Source: Scopulibacillus daqui (GTDB taxonomy: Bacteria; Bacillota; Bacilli; Bacillales; Sporolactobacillaceae). Taken from it: a DNA stretch of 64,000 nt. Below the pieces are notes generated by a model. It saw nothing but the letters and a program-made list of their open reading frames with translations, was not told where the DNA came from and did no database searches. The position numbers and the translations under genes were made by a program. The stretch lies in NCBI RefSeq assembly GCF_016908855.1, contig NZ_JAFBER010000005.1, positions 62,001 to 126,000 of the forward strand, written 5' to 3'. Below are positions 16,414 to 26,643 of this stretch, piece by piece. The first letter of the stretch is position 1. Each line of letters begins with the position of its first letter.

Positions 16414-16771
16414 TGGTGGAGACGGTGGGAGTCGAACCCACGTCCAGAGATATCGTAATTTAAGCTTCTACGAGCGTAGTCGGTATATTAGACTTTCGCC
16501 TGCACGTCGGCCCACCGACAGGCTTCGATGCGGCTAGCCCGATTGTTCTCTTCCTTGACCCTCAGGCTGCGGGCTTCCGGCGTATCCCACTCAGAGTGAG
16601 TCCCTTACCCTACCACGTGGGCGATGGAGGGAGGAACCGCTCGCTGACTTACGCAGCTAGAGCGAAGTTGTTTTCTTTTTTGCCAGTTATTGGCTGTGGC
16701 ATTTTTACGAGACTGCCAGCTCGGCTCGCAACTTAAACCCGACCTATCCCTGTCGAATCCGAAACGTCCCC
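16414..16771 (-). ncRNA. ssrA: Transfer-messenger RNA (tmRNA)
   Basis: 358 nt on the minus strand. The 5' end GGGGACGTTTCGGATTCGAC and the 3' TCGACTCCCACCGTCTCCACCA form the tRNA-like domain with an encoded CCA. The tag reading frame at 16684-16649 encodes GKKENNFALAA then TAA (with a non-templated alanine added first). It works with SmpB, encoded just upstream, to free stalled ribosomes and mark the products for ClpXP-type proteases. The ALAA end is the usual degron; the 11-residue tag is shorter than the B. subtilis one. Confidence 0.95.
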
Positions 16772-16889
16772 TTAATGTAAAAGGTTGATGTTCCATAAGC
16801 GGTTCTTCTTGATGATAAGAAGACCGTAAAAGTCAGATCTAAGCTCACATAAAATATATTAACACACATCTAAAGCTTTGACAACCAGT

Positions 16890-17357
16890 TTACATTTTTT
16901 GTCGTTCACGGAAAGCTTTTTCAATTTCACGCTGCGCGGTCTTTTTCTTTAATGTTTCCCGCTTATCATAGTTCTTCTTACCTTTGGCAAGTCCTATGAG
17001 CACTTTTGCGTATCCGTTTTTAATGTACATTTTTAGAGGAATAATCGAATAGCCTGTTTCTTTGGATTTCCCCATCAGCTTACTGATTTCTTTCTTATGA
17101 AGCAAGAGCTTCCGGGTTCGAAGCGGATCATGGTTATATCGATTTCCTTGCTCATAAGGGCTGATGTGCATGTTATGAAGAAAGACTTCACCGTTTTCTA
17201 CACGAGCAAAAGCATCTTTGAAATTGACTGACCCTTTGCGGACTGATTTAATTTCTGTTCCTTGTAAAACAATGCCTGCTTCAAATGTTTCTTCAATAAA
17301 ATAGTCGTGGCTGGCACGGCGGTTTTGAGCAAGCACTCTTCCCTCACTTTTTGCCAT
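16890..17357 (-). CDS. smpB: SsrA-binding protein SmpB
   Basis: 155 residues, normal length. Signature blocks: [52 protein letters not shown], the [11 protein letters not shown] stretch and the basic tail ENEKAF-type end ([18 protein letters not shown]). It binds the tRNA-like part of tmRNA and places it in the empty ribosomal A-site. Adjacent to ssrA as in most Bacillales. RBS AGAAAGGAG precedes the ATG. Confidence 0.97.
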   Translation of the reverse strand: MAKSEGRVLAQNRRASHDYFIEETFEAGIVLQGTEIKSVRKGSVNFKDAFARVENGEVFLHNMHISPYEQGNRYNHDPLRTRKLLLHKKEISKLMGKSKETGYSIIPLKMYIKNGYAKVLIGLAKGKKNYDKRETLKKKTAQREIEKAFRERQKM

Positions 17358-17472
17358 GTCTTTCTCCTTTCTCTTCTTTTTACGTATTCATTATTATATA
17401 CGGGCGTAAAATGCCAAGCAAGTGATTTGTTAGCATTGTAAAGGAATGGGCTGCCGCCAGCTGAAATTGAAA

Positions 17473-18192
17473 CTAGCGGCGTTCCCGTCTTGCAAAATCA
17501 ACAAATCTGAATTTATCGAGGCGGTGTCTGGATTCAGTATATTGTAAAAGACTGGCATCCTCTAAATAAACATAATTTTTAACCACAACAACATGCGTAT
17601 AACCCTTAAGATCCAAGCAGGCTTTGTCTGCTGAGGATGCTTCTTCCACTGTAATTTCTTTTTTGGCAAAGCTGATAACTAGATTGAGGTCATTTTCAAA
17701 ATAATTGTAGAGAGAATTCTCGCAACAATCTTTTGTGATGGTTGGAACGAACTGTTTTTTAATGTAATCTATATCTAAAATGATCTTCTCATCATCAATC
17801 TCTCTTGATCGCACCACTTTCCAGACTTCATCAGTTTTTTTCAGTTTTAATTGCTGCTGAATGTAGTGATTCGGTTTGACAAGGACAAGTTCGTGGACAT
17901 TTGTCTTCCAGGGCTTCCCTGTTCTTGTTGCAAGTTCTTTAAAACTAACCAGCCCGGAGACCGGAAAATCATATTTTCCGACGTCTAAAACAATTGAGCC
18001 TTTGCCGCGCACCTTTTGAATATATCCGTTTTGTGATAAGAAATTAAGGGCTTTGCGAATCGTTTCCCGTGATGAGTCATAGCGGTCAGCCAGCTCATGT
18101 TCAGAAGGCAGGAGTTCTCCTGTCATATACTTTCCTTTTTGGATTTTATCAGCTAGGTCATTATAAATAGCCAGAAATTTATTTTCTCTCAT
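17473..18192 (-). CDS. treR: Trehalose operon repressor TreR (GntR family)
   Basis: 239 residues from the ATG at 18192, chosen to match the MKxNKF start of TreR proteins; the frame is open to 18240, just after treA. N-terminal winged helix of the GntR type: LLPSEHELADRYDSSRETIRKALNFLSQNGYIQKV (helix-turn-helix near residues 26-60), then a UTRA ligand domain (FPVSGLVSFKELATRTGK...). It should sense trehalose-6-phosphate and bind the paired operators at 22028-22070 in front of the operon. The ribosome site is weak, hinting at low expression or coupling to treA. Confidence 0.9.
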   Translation of the reverse strand: MRENKFLAIYNDLADKIQKGKYMTGELLPSEHELADRYDSSRETIRKALNFLSQNGYIQKVRGKGSIVLDVGKYDFPVSGLVSFKELATRTGKPWKTNVHELVLVKPNHYIQQQLKLKKTDEVWKVVRSREIDDEKIILDIDYIKKQFVPTITKDCCENSLYNYFENDLNLVISFAKKEITVEEASSADKACLDLKGYTHVVVVKNYVYLEDASLLQYTESRHRLDKFRFVDFARRERR

Positions 18193-18246
18193 TTTAATAT
18201 CACCAAAAATATTGTAGCATGAATATTTTTTTAGCATCATTCTTTA

Positions 18247-19938
18247 TCAGCAAGTATTTTTCACTAAATAAACAATGGATTCATAAGGCCTTAATTTTAT
18301 TTTCGGACTGATATTTGGCGCGTCCGGATAATTGGCAATAAGTATGCTGCAAAGGGATTTTTCTATCTGCAAATCAGCCGGCATATGAAACAGTGTTTCC
18401 TCTTCGAAAAAATTATTTATAACTAAAAGCGCGTCGCCTTGCCGCCGTCTTAAATAAGCGTATATCCGGGGATGATCAGGATAAAGCAAGCGATAATCGC
18501 CATAAGTGACAATATCGTATTTTTTTCTAAGCTTAATTAATTTTTGGTAATGATAGAAAATGGAATCACGATCTTCTAAAGCGGCTTCTGCATTAATATC
18601 ATGATAATTAGACGCCGGCTCAATCCAAGGCTGGACATTAGAAAAGCCCGCATATTCTTGATCATTCCATTGCATCGGCGTCCTGGAATTATCTCGAGAT
18701 TTCTGCTTAAGAATATTTAAGATCTCTTCTTCCGGCTTCCCTTCTTGCTTTAAGATCTGATACATGTTCAAAGACTCGACATCACGGTATGAGTCAATGT
18801 TCGAAAAGTTCGGGTTTGTCATCCCAATTTCTTCACCTTGGTAAATATACGGCGTTCCTTGCAGCATATGCATGGCTGTGGCGAGCATTTTGGCTGAAAC
18901 TTTCCAATAAGTCCCTTCATCACCGAATCGAGAAACAATCCTCGGCTGATCATGATTGCACCAAAACAAAGCGTTCCAGCCGCCCCCTTGATGCATTTTC
19001 ATTTGCCATTCTGACAGAATGCGCTTTAAAGCGAGAAAATCAAAATCAGCTGCAACCCATTTCTCGCCATTCGGATAATCAACTTTTAAATGATGAAAAT
19101 TGAACACCATATCCAATTCCCGCCGCTCTGGATTTGTATATTTAATGCATTCATCAATAGCTGTAGAAGACATTTCGCCGACAGTCATTAAATCGTCGTT
19201 TGAAAAAACTTCTCTGTTCATTTCCTGAAGAAATTCATGAATACGCGGACCATCTGTATAAAATTTTCTTCCATCCCCTAAGGCATCGATCCCATCGTCA
19301 TTTGGAAATCGCTGGTCTTTAGAAATTAAATTAATCACATCCAGCCTAAATCCATCGACCCCATGATTCAGCCAATAACGCATCATGTCATAAACCTTCC
19401 CGCGTACAGCCTTGTTTTCCCAATTAAGGTCCGCCTGGCTGATATCATACAGATGAAGATAATATTGACTTGTTTTTTCATCAAATGCCCAGGCGGAGCC
19501 GCCAAATTTAGACTGCCAATTATTTGGTTCAGAACCGTCTGCCGCCGGGTCCTTCCAAATATAAAAATCACGATATGGGCTGTTCTTCGAGCTTCTGGCT
19601 GATTTAAACCATTCGTGTTCTGTCGATGTATGATTGACAACAATATCCAAAATAACTTTAATACCGCGATGATGCGCCTCAGTTAACAGCCTCTTAAAGT
19701 CTTTAAAACTTCCATACCGTTCATCTATATTAAAATAATCGCTGATATCATACCCGTTGTCCCGGCCTGGAGACTTATAAATCGGCGTTAGCCAGATAAC
19801 ATCCACACCAAGCTTTTTCAAATAATCAAGCTTCTCAATAATGCCTTGTATATCTCCAATGCCGTCACTGTTTGAATCATTAAAGCTTTTCGGATAAATT
19901 TGATAGACAACCGCCCTTTTCCACCATGGTTCATTCAT
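18247..19938 (-). CDS. treA: Trehalose-6-phosphate hydrolase (phospho-alpha-1,1-glucosidase)
   Basis: 563 residues, a GH13 enzyme of the oligo-1,6-glucosidase/TreA branch. Conserved regions: ILDIVVNHTSTEHEWF, GFRLDVINLI (nucleophile Asp near 200), MTVGEMSS (acid/base Glu near 254) and FWCNHDQPRIVSRFG (third Asp near 325). It splits trehalose-6-phosphate into glucose and glucose-6-phosphate in the cytosol. It lies between treP and treR on one strand, the classic tre operon order. ATG with AAAGGTGATT upstream. Confidence 0.93.
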   Translation of the reverse strand: MNEPWWKRAVVYQIYPKSFNDSNSDGIGDIQGIIEKLDYLKKLGVDVIWLTPIYKSPGRDNGYDISDYFNIDERYGSFKDFKRLLTEAHHRGIKVILDIVVNHTSTEHEWFKSARSSKNSPYRDFYIWKDPAADGSEPNNWQSKFGGSAWAFDEKTSQYYLHLYDISQADLNWENKAVRGKVYDMMRYWLNHGVDGFRLDVINLISKDQRFPNDDGIDALGDGRKFYTDGPRIHEFLQEMNREVFSNDDLMTVGEMSSTAIDECIKYTNPERRELDMVFNFHHLKVDYPNGEKWVAADFDFLALKRILSEWQMKMHQGGGWNALFWCNHDQPRIVSRFGDEGTYWKVSAKMLATAMHMLQGTPYIYQGEEIGMTNPNFSNIDSYRDVESLNMYQILKQEGKPEEEILNILKQKSRDNSRTPMQWNDQEYAGFSNVQPWIEPASNYHDINAEAALEDRDSIFYHYQKLIKLRKKYDIVTYGDYRLLYPDHPRIYAYLRRRQGDALLVINNFFEEETLFHMPADLQIEKSLCSILIANYPDAPNISPKIKLRPYESIVYLVKNTC

Positions 19939-19998
19939 ACAATAATCACCTTTCTATTTCCAAGTCAGATCCCTAATGGATTTGAATATTGTGAATAA

Positions 19999-21456
19999 TT
20001 ACTGGTTATTGGCCATTTTGCTTTGAAAAATCTCGTCTTTGCTTGCTCCTTTTTTAAACTTAGAGAAAACAAAGGTCAAAGTAAAAGGAATAACAATCGA
20101 CAGCGCCATGCCTATAAAAAAGACGCTCCATTTTTGCGGAAAGATGGTTAAGAACCCCGGCAAGCCGCCGACACTGATGGAAGCAGCCCTAACATGATTA
20201 ACAGCCAGCACTGCTCCGGCGATCGCCGCGCCGATCATCGCTGATACAAACGGATACTTAAATCGTATGTTCACACCGAACATCGCAGGTTCAGTTACAC
20301 CTAGAAACGCTGACACAGCAGAAGTTAACGATAAACTTTTTAGTTTCTTATCTTTTTTCATGACAAACATCATAGCCAATGCCGCTGCGCCTTGCGCAAC
20401 GTTCGACATAACGAGTATCGGCCAAAGATAAGTGCCGCCAACACTTGCAATAAGCTGAAAGTCAACAGCAAGAAATGTCTGATGCATCCCGGTAATTACA
20501 AGGAGCGCATAACACCCGCCGTAAATGAGTCCGCCTATAATTGGAATATGGTTAAATATGCCGACCACCACATTGGTTATAAAATTTCCTATTCCAAAAG
20601 TCACTGGACCAATAACGATAAACGCCAAAAATCCTGTAACCAACAGTGCAATTGGTGCGACAACCAGCAGTTGAATAGAATCAGGTATTCGTTTTTTAAG
20701 AAAAATTTCTATCCTCGCCAAAACATAAGCGGAAACAAGGACAGGCAAGACTTGACCCTGATAGCCGACTTTTTCCACATGAAGCCCGAATAAATTCCAA
20801 TGCGGAACCGTTCCATTTTTGACAGCGCTGCCATAATTATTGCCGTTCATAAGCTCAGGATGAACAAGCATAAGACCTAAAACGATGCCGAGCAATGGAT
20901 TGCCGCCAAAACGCTTAACAGCCGACCAGCCAATGAGAACCGGTAAAAAAGTAAATGAAGTATTTGCGATTAAATTAACAATATCCGCAAGATCTTTCCA
21001 TTCCTTATGAACGTCTATAAATGCCTTGTTATCATAGAAAATGCCTTGACCGGTCAGCAAATTATTTAGCCCTAATAACAAACCCGCTGTCACGATTGCC
21101 GGTAAAATAGGAATAAAAATGTCAGATAATGTTTTCACCGCTTTTTGCAGCGGATTAAGCTTTTTTGATGATTCATTTGTGACGTCTTCTTTCGTGGCCT
21201 CATCCAGCCCGGAGATTCGAATCAATTGCTCATAAACTTTATCCACAGTGCCTTGCCCTATAACAATTTGAAACTGCCCGTTTGCTGAAAATGAACCTTT
21301 AACTAAATCAATCTCTTCCAATTTCTCTTTATCGACTTTTGTCTCATCTTTTAAAGCAAAGCGCAAACGTGTCACACAATGAGTAACCGCATAAACATTG
21401 CTCTTTCCGCCGACTGCAGCCAATATTTTTTCGACAGATTCCTTTTTAATGCCCAT
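19999..21456 (-). CDS. treP: PTS trehalose-specific EIIBC component
   Basis: 485 residues from ATG 21456, which follows GGGGGGAAG; the open frame extends 15 bases further to a TTG that would contain the ribosome site. EIIB domain at residues 1-90, with the phosphorylated cysteine in AVTHCVTRLRFAL (about C27). EIIC domain from about 105 on, with ten hydrophobic segments and the conserved GVTEPAMFGVN and GMHQTF-type motifs. It has no EIIA domain, which is supplied by the gene just upstream. It imports and phosphorylates trehalose. Confidence 0.93.
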   Translation of the reverse strand: MGIKKESVEKILAAVGGKSNVYAVTHCVTRLRFALKDETKVDKEKLEEIDLVKGSFSANGQFQIVIGQGTVDKVYEQLIRISGLDEATKEDVTNESSKKLNPLQKAVKTLSDIFIPILPAIVTAGLLLGLNNLLTGQGIFYDNKAFIDVHKEWKDLADIVNLIANTSFTFLPVLIGWSAVKRFGGNPLLGIVLGLMLVHPELMNGNNYGSAVKNGTVPHWNLFGLHVEKVGYQGQVLPVLVSAYVLARIEIFLKKRIPDSIQLLVVAPIALLVTGFLAFIVIGPVTFGIGNFITNVVVGIFNHIPIIGGLIYGGCYALLVITGMHQTFLAVDFQLIASVGGTYLWPILVMSNVAQGAAALAMMFVMKKDKKLKSLSLTSAVSAFLGVTEPAMFGVNIRFKYPFVSAMIGAAIAGAVLAVNHVRAASISVGGLPGFLTIFPQKWSVFFIGMALSIVIPFTLTFVFSKFKKGASKDEIFQSKMANNQ

Positions 21457-21503
21457 AAGTCTTCCCCCCAATGCCCTGAATGTATTCGCTTACAACTATT
21501 GGA

Positions 21504-22004
21504 TTACGCTTTCATTTTCACTTCCATCATCACTGTTTCTCCTCTGACTGCATCAGTTACCGTTCGTTTCTCAATACTTGCAACCGCATCCATATTTGTA
21601 ATGACAACAGGTGTTATCGTATGGGCTGCCTTGTTTTTAACTTGTTCTAAATCAACATTAATTAATGGGTCGCCGGCTTTTACTTTTTGCCCTTGCCGAA
21701 CATGAGCGGTGAACCCCTCACCATTCATTGAAACGGTTTCAAGTCCAATATGAATTAATAGTTCCATTCCGGATTTTCCTCGAATCCCGACAGCGTGTTT
21801 GGTCGGAAACAGCTGAACGATTTCACCATCAATCGGTGAAGACACTGTGCCGTCTGATGGAATGACAGCGAGACCATCACCTAACATTTTTTGTGCAAAC
21901 GTCGGATCAGGAACCTGTTCCATGTCAGCTATTTGTCCGTTTATCGGTGCCAGTACGTGCTCAGTTGTTGTTTTTTGCTTTTTTTGAAAAAGACTTTTAA
22001 ACAA
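21504..22004 (-). CDS. PTS glucose-type EIIA protein, first gene of the tre operon
   Basis: 166 residues, the stand-alone EIIA-Glc fold: LAPINGQIADMEQVPDP, FPTKHAVGIRGKSGMELLIHIG with both active-site histidines (about H75 and H90), and GDPLINVDLE. It takes phosphate from HPr and gives it to the EIIB of TreP. Ends about 48 bases before treP on the same strand, so it is the promoter-proximal gene of a four-gene unit. B. subtilis treP lacks this extra gene and borrows EIIA from elsewhere. ATG with AAGGGGGATT upstream. Confidence 0.9.
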   Translation of the reverse strand: MFKSLFQKKQKTTTEHVLAPINGQIADMEQVPDPTFAQKMLGDGLAVIPSDGTVSSPIDGEIVQLFPTKHAVGIRGKSGMELLIHIGLETVSMNGEGFTAHVRQGQKVKAGDPLINVDLEQVKNKAAHTITPVVITNMDAVASIEKRTVTDAVRGETVMMEVKMKA

Positions 22005-22027
22005 TGTGAATCCCCCTTACTCCATAT

Positions 22028-22039
22028 TTGTATATACAA
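22028..22039. promoter_or_regulatory. TreR operator, copy 1
   Basis: Perfect palindrome TTGTATATACAA, which matches the TreR site known from B. subtilis. It lies downstream of the -10 element. Confidence 0.8.
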
Positions 22040-22045
22040 GAATTA

Positions 22046-22079
22046 AGTATATTTTAATTTGTATATACATGTTAGTCAA
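22046..22079 (-). promoter_or_regulatory. Promoter of the trehalose operon
   Basis: On the minus strand TTGACT (22079-22074), 17 bases, TAAAAT (22056-22051); an alternative -10 TATACT overlaps it. It sits between and over the two operators. Confidence 0.65.
22059..22070. promoter_or_regulatory. TreR operator, copy 2
   Basis: TTGTATATACAT, one base off the perfect palindrome, inside the promoter spacer. The centres of the two copies are 31 bp apart, about three helical turns, so both lie on the same DNA face. Confidence 0.8.
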
Positions 22080-22130
22080 TAAAAAATTTTAATTGTAAAA
22101 AAATAAAGGATTATGGGCTCGAGATAAAAC

Positions 22131-22161
22131 AAAAAATATGGAGAAACAAAGTCCCTCCATA
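22131..22161 (-). terminator. Rho-independent terminator of rnr
   Basis: TATGGAG (22137-22143) pairs with CTCCATA (22155-22161); on the minus strand TTTTTTG follows. Confidence 0.8.
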
Positions 22162-22185
22162 CTCTGATTACCTGTTCAAAAACAG

Positions 22186-24489
22186 TTATTTTTTACGTTT
22201 TTTCTTTTTCTTAACTCCTTCATAAAAAGGCGTTTTTTTCGGCGTTTTGCTATCTTTTTTTCTTTCGTTCCCATTTTTTCTCTTACTATTCTTTGTATCC
22301 TTGGAATCGCCTTGTATAACTGTTGGACGGGCTTTTCGTTTTCTTGCTCTTCGCTCGACCATGCCGACAATTTCAAAATCAATGGAGCGTTCGTCTACAT
22401 TGACATCAATAACACGAACTTCAATTCGGTCGCCGATTCGAAAGACATTGCCCGTTCTTTCGCCGATAAGCGCCATATGCTGATCATCATAGTGATAATA
22501 GTCATCCAATAAATAACTAATATGAACGAGTCCTTCGATCGTATTCGGCAATTCGACGAATAGGCCGAAGTTCGTAACACTGCTGATGACGCCTTCGAAA
22601 GTCTCGCCAATCTTGTCTTCCATATATTCCGCTTTCTTAAGGTCATCCGTTTCTCGTTCAGCATCAACTGCGAGCCGCTCTCTTTCCGAAGTATGTCTGG
22701 AAATCTCAGGCAGTTCTCTTTCCCAATAGTGCTTCGTTTTTGGATCAATTTTTTTCTCAAAGAGGTATTCCCGGATCAAACGATGCACAATTAAATCAGG
22801 ATAACGGCGGATTGGCGATGTAAAATGCGTATAAAAATCCGTCGAAAGGCCAAAGTGTCCAAGGCTTTGATGATAATATTTCGCCTGCTGCATTGATCTT
22901 AGCATGACTGTATTAATGATTGGCTCTTCAGGTTCGCCTTTAATTTCTTCAAGCAGGGATTGCAGCGTTTTTGGATGTATGCTATCCAGGCTTCCCTTCA
23001 CAACGTAGCCGAAGTTAACAGCGAAGTTGTAAAACCTCGCCAATTTTTCCGGATCAGGCTCTTCGTGAATCCGGTAAATGAACGGCAAGTCAAGCCAATG
23101 AAAATGTTCCGCGACCGTCTCATTTGCGCAAAGCATAAATTCCTCGATTAACCGTTCGGCTATTGAACGCTCGCGAATGACAACATCGACAGGTTTGCCG
23201 TCATCGCCGATGATAATTTTCGCTTCAGGAAAATCAAAATCTATCGCTCCCCGCTCACGGCGCCTTTTTCTTAAGATTTCTGCCAACTCAGCCATCAATT
23301 CAAAAAACGGGACAAGATGTTCATAACGATCAATGACTTCCTGATCTTCTTTTAATAGAATCTTGCGGACGTTCGTATATGTCATCCGTTCCGTTGTATT
23401 AATAACGCTCGGAAAGATATCATAGTTTACCACTTTCCCAGATGCCGTGATTTCCATCTCACAGCTGATCGTTAAGCGGTCAACATGAGGGTTCAAGCTG
23501 CAAATCCCGTTAGACAGCCGATGCGGAATCATCGGAATGACGCGGTCAACAAGATAAATGCTTGTCCCCCGGGCAAGGGCTTCTTCATTGATTGCAGATC
23601 CTTCCTTAACATAATGGGTGACATCTGCAATGTGAACGCCAAGCTTATAATTGCCGTTATCAAGCTTAACAACATTTACAGCATCATCTAGATCTTTCGC
23701 ATCTTCGCCGTCAATCGTCACGATTGTTTCATTTCTAAGATCGCGGCGGCCTTCAAGTTCCGCAGGATCAATTTCATCAGGCACCGCATTCGCTTCAGCA
23801 ATCACCTCGTCCGGAAATTCCTGAGGCAAATTGTATTTATAGATGACTGACAGGATATCGATGCCGGGGTCATTTTTGTGCCCCAGTATGTCGACAACCT
23901 TCCCTTCAGCATTCATGCGGCCCTCAGGGTATTTGGTTATCTCAACAACCACCTTATGGCCATCAACCGCACCATTAAATTCTTCTTTAGGTATAAAAAT
24001 ATCTTTTGGAATACGCTTGTCATCAGGTATAACAAATCCAAAATGTTTATTATCCTCAAACGTGCCGACAGTTCTCGTTACGCCCCGTTCAATAATGCGA
24101 ATGACAACACCCTCGGGACGCTCTCCGGATGATTCATGGGAGAGGCGGACAATAACCGTATCGCCGTTCATCGCTCCGTTCAAATCTCCTTGCGCCACGT
24201 AGACATCGTCATATTTATCGACCTCATCCGGAATAATGAACGCAAATCCCTTGGCATGGCCTTGAACTTTCCCGCGCATGAGGTTCATTTTTTCCGGCAA
24301 ACCGTAACGATTGCTTCTCGTCCTTACAATTAAACCTTCGTCTTCCATTTTATTTAACGTTTTAACAAACGTTTTAAAAGCTTCAGAGTCAGTCAATTCA
24401 AAGACGTCTTCAAGCTCAGTTAACGTCATCGGCTTATAAGCTTCTTCTTTCATATAATCTAGAATTTCTTGTATGCGATCTTCTGTCAC
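22186..24489 (-). CDS. rnr: Ribonuclease R
   Basis: 767 residues. Domain order: N-terminal helix-turn-helix (about 1-70), two cold-shock domains ([19 protein letters not shown] and [22 protein letters not shown]), the RNB catalytic domain with the metal-binding aspartates in [16 protein letters not shown] (about 270-285), an S1 domain ([18 protein letters not shown], about 635-715) and a very basic Lys/Arg tail. A processive 3'-5' exonuclease that degrades structured RNA and tmRNA-released mRNA. Start GTG with AGGAGTG upstream. Forms a unit with est and secG. Confidence 0.96.
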   Translation of the reverse strand: MTEDRIQEILDYMKEEAYKPMTLTELEDVFELTDSEAFKTFVKTLNKMEDEGLIVRTRSNRYGLPEKMNLMRGKVQGHAKGFAFIIPDEVDKYDDVYVAQGDLNGAMNGDTVIVRLSHESSGERPEGVVIRIIERGVTRTVGTFEDNKHFGFVIPDDKRIPKDIFIPKEEFNGAVDGHKVVVEITKYPEGRMNAEGKVVDILGHKNDPGIDILSVIYKYNLPQEFPDEVIAEANAVPDEIDPAELEGRRDLRNETIVTIDGEDAKDLDDAVNVVKLDNGNYKLGVHIADVTHYVKEGSAINEEALARGTSIYLVDRVIPMIPHRLSNGICSLNPHVDRLTISCEMEITASGKVVNYDIFPSVINTTERMTYTNVRKILLKEDQEVIDRYEHLVPFFELMAELAEILRKRRRERGAIDFDFPEAKIIIGDDGKPVDVVIRERSIAERLIEEFMLCANETVAEHFHWLDLPFIYRIHEEPDPEKLARFYNFAVNFGYVVKGSLDSIHPKTLQSLLEEIKGEPEEPIINTVMLRSMQQAKYYHQSLGHFGLSTDFYTHFTSPIRRYPDLIVHRLIREYLFEKKIDPKTKHYWERELPEISRHTSERERLAVDAERETDDLKKAEYMEDKIGETFEGVISSVTNFGLFVELPNTIEGLVHISYLLDDYYHYDDQHMALIGERTGNVFRIGDRIEVRVIDVNVDERSIDFEIVGMVERRARKRKARPTVIQGDSKDTKNSKRKNGNERKKDSKTPKKTPFYEGVKKKKKRKK

Positions 24490-24508
24490 AAATTATCACT
24501 CCTGTTCA

Positions 24509-25264
24509 TTAGGAAACGGTCCAGTCCAACCCTTCTAAGAAGCGGTAAATATCTTCATGAAGCTGTTCTTTCTCATCTCCTAATGTAATTACATGCGACG
24601 AGTGTTCATACCACTTAATGTCTTTGTCATCCGACTGCACTTCATTATAAATAATGTTAGCGCTGTTTGTATCAATCATTTCGTCATTGCGGGCCTGAAC
24701 AACAAATGTCGGCACATATATCATATCCACATGATTGCGGACATCTTTAATTAAGTTTTGCAGGTCTTTAATCGTCGCCATCTGCTTTTCCTTAAAGACT
24801 GCCATTTCTTCTTTTATTTGCTCATCGGATTTGCCTTCACGCTTTTTATATTCTTCAGCGTACTCCAAAACGCCTTCATAAATTTGCTTTTCTGTTTTGG
24901 CGTTCATCGGTGCACACATTGTCACAATACCCTTTACTGGAAGAGTGTAACCACATTTAAGGGAAAATACCCCTCCTAAAGACAAACCTGCAACTGCAAT
25001 TTCTTCATAACCGAGGGACTTCAAGTGTTCATAGCCATTCTTAACATCTTCCCACCAGTCTGTCGGTCCTGTCTCTAAGAGCTCCTCAGGCGGCACACCA
25101 TGGCCTTTATAATGAGGAGCATGGCTTGTATACCCTTTATCCTGCAAATATCGGCCAAGCATTCTGACATCAGAAGAATTGCCGGTAAACCCGTGCAGCA
25201 ATAAGACAGCGCGTTTTCCTGCTTCGAATGTAAATGGTTTTGGCGGTATAATTTTCACAATCAT
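24509..25264 (-). CDS. est: Carboxylesterase of the Est30 type
   Basis: 251 residues, alpha/beta hydrolase. [10 protein letters not shown] is the oxyanion region, GLSLGG the nucleophile elbow (Ser about 96), QARNDEMID holds the catalytic Asp (about 195), and EHSSHVIT the His (about 225). Closely resembles Geobacillus Est30 through its full length; there a start two residues in (GTG at 25258) is equally possible. It hydrolyses short-chain esters. Located between secG and rnr as in other Bacillales. Confidence 0.92.
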   Translation of the reverse strand: MIVKIIPPKPFTFEAGKRAVLLLHGFTGNSSDVRMLGRYLQDKGYTSHAPHYKGHGVPPEELLETGPTDWWEDVKNGYEHLKSLGYEEIAVAGLSLGGVFSLKCGYTLPVKGIVTMCAPMNAKTEKQIYEGVLEYAEEYKKREGKSDEQIKEEMAVFKEKQMATIKDLQNLIKDVRNHVDMIYVPTFVVQARNDEMIDTNSANIIYNEVQSDDKDIKWYEHSSHVITLGDEKEQLHEDIYRFLEGLDWTVS

Positions 25265-25391
25265 TCTCTCCTTTATCTATATCATGATTCGATTCGCTTA
25301 GGTTTATTAATTCAAAATTCACGTCAAAGACATGATCATATACCCTTATTTATTTTTTATAAAACAATTGTATGTAAGAACTATCGTAAAC

Positions 25392-25424
25392 AAAAAGAAA
25401 ACAGCATGCCTCAATGGCTGCTGC
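25392..25424 (-). terminator. Hairpin downstream of secG
   Basis: On the minus strand CAGCAGCC pairs with GGCATGCTG (one bulge), followed by TTTTCTTTTTG. Part of secG-rnr transcription may still read through. Confidence 0.6.
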
Positions 25425-25431
25425 CTAAGAT

Positions 25432-25671
25432 TTAGAAAAAATATCCTAATAAAAAGGTAATGACAAAGAATAATACAGCCATGATTGCTGTGAATCTCGT
25501 TAAAACCGCGTCAATACCTCTTGCCTTTTGCTTTCCAAATAATTGCTCAGCTCCGCCAGTTATCGCTCCTGATAAGCCGTCACTTTTGCTTTGTTGCAAA
25601 AGAACAAGCACAATAATGCAAATAGCCACGATAACTAATAGCGTTATTAACAACGTATGCATTCGCTGCAC
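25432..25671 (-). CDS. secG: Preprotein translocase subunit SecG
   Basis: 79 residues, two membrane helices (about 4-24 and 56-76), joined by the conserved cytoplasmic loop [27 protein letters not shown]. SecG helps SecYE-SecA in protein export. RBS GGAGGTG stands directly before the start region. First gene of the secG-est-rnr cluster. Confidence 0.95.
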   Translation of the reverse strand: MQRMHTLLITLLVIVAICIIVLVLLQQSKSDGLSGAITGGAEQLFGKQKARGIDAVLTRFTAIMAVLFFVITFLLGYFF

Positions 25672-25757
25672 CTCCGCTTTTACGCAAAAACACTATTCTT
25701 AATGTAACATAAACAAGCTTTCCTTTCCAGTGTACAACGCATCATAATTTCTCCGGA

Positions 25758-26402
25758 TCATCGGATGACGACTTTGGTGTTATAGGGAATATTATCGTAT
25801 ATCCACTTGGCATCCGGAACAGTTAAATGAATGCAGCCATGGGAATCTTTTTGTCCCAGTTTTTTTGCATCAGCCGTGATGACATGCTGGTTTTTATCCA
25901 TCGGCACACTATGGAAAAGAAATTCACCATGATTCTTCCATGAAACCCAATATTTTGCGCCTTCTTTGTATTTAGGCGAGTAGAACCATTCGCCGCGTTC
26001 AGCTTGAATATGGAAAGTGCCAGTCGGTGTCGTTGTATCCGGGTTCTTGTCAAGTCCTGTAGAGGCAATCATCGTGTAAATCGTTTTATCCCCATCTTTA
26101 ACATACACTTTTTGATCCTTTTTGGAGACATCGAGCCAAATGTCTTGTCCTTTTTTCAATTTAGGGTAAGGCCCGCCTGATGGCGCGTTCCAATCAATGG
26201 TTTTTGGCTTTTCCGATTTTTGATGATTGCTGTTGCCAGTCTTTTGCTTGGCTGTTGTGTCTTTTTCATGGTGCTGATCCGTTTTATCGTGTGCTTTCGG
26301 TGCAGATGCACTGCCTGACGCCGATTCAGAACATCCGGCAGTAATGACGGCGAGTATCGATAAGGCTAGAAGCAGACACACATACTTTCTCCATTTCATC
26401 AT
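25758..26402 (-). CDS. L,D-transpeptidase (YkuD domain) lipoprotein
   Basis: 214 residues. Residues 1-24 are a lipoprotein signal (LLALSILAVITAGC, lipid-modified Cys about 24). A low-complexity Ser/Lys/His-rich linker follows to about residue 75. The YkuD domain (about 88-214) contains VYVKDGDKTIYTMIASTG, FLFHSVPM and the catalytic KDSHGCIHL box (His and Cys about 190). It forms 3-3 cross-links or anchors peptides in peptidoglycan on the outer face. Monocistronic. Confidence 0.9.
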   Translation of the reverse strand: MMKWRKYVCLLLALSILAVITAGCSESASGSASAPKAHDKTDQHHEKDTTAKQKTGNSNHQKSEKPKTIDWNAPSGGPYPKLKKGQDIWLDVSKKDQKVYVKDGDKTIYTMIASTGLDKNPDTTTPTGTFHIQAERGEWFYSPKYKEGAKYWVSWKNHGEFLFHSVPMDKNQHVITADAKKLGQKDSHGCIHLTVPDAKWIYDNIPYNTKVVIR

Positions 26403-26607
26403 ATCACCTATTCCCTAACACAAAATTTAATACGCAGCATGAGTTGAGTACGCATAACTTCATTATAAAGCAAACCAAGCTTCAAATCACTGATAACTGC
26501 TTGAGTCATTGAACACGCTGAACAAATAAAAAAGCGATGCTAATGATTACAATGTTTTTATAAGACAGCCTTTTATTCAAATCGCAGCCAGGACAGCCGC
26601 TCTCAAA

Positions 26608-26638
26608 GAAAAAGCTCCTCCTATCAGGAGAAGCTTTT
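26608..26638 (-). terminator. Terminator of the gltT-like gene
   Basis: AAAGCT-CTCCT pairs with AGGAG-AGCTTT around the loop at 26622; T-rich on the minus-strand side. Confidence 0.8.
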
Positions 26639-26643
26639 GCATA

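Noticed and set aside
16414-16450. ssrA 3' end as an attachment site for an island
   Set aside because: No second copy of the ssrA end and no integrase gene was found inside the window.
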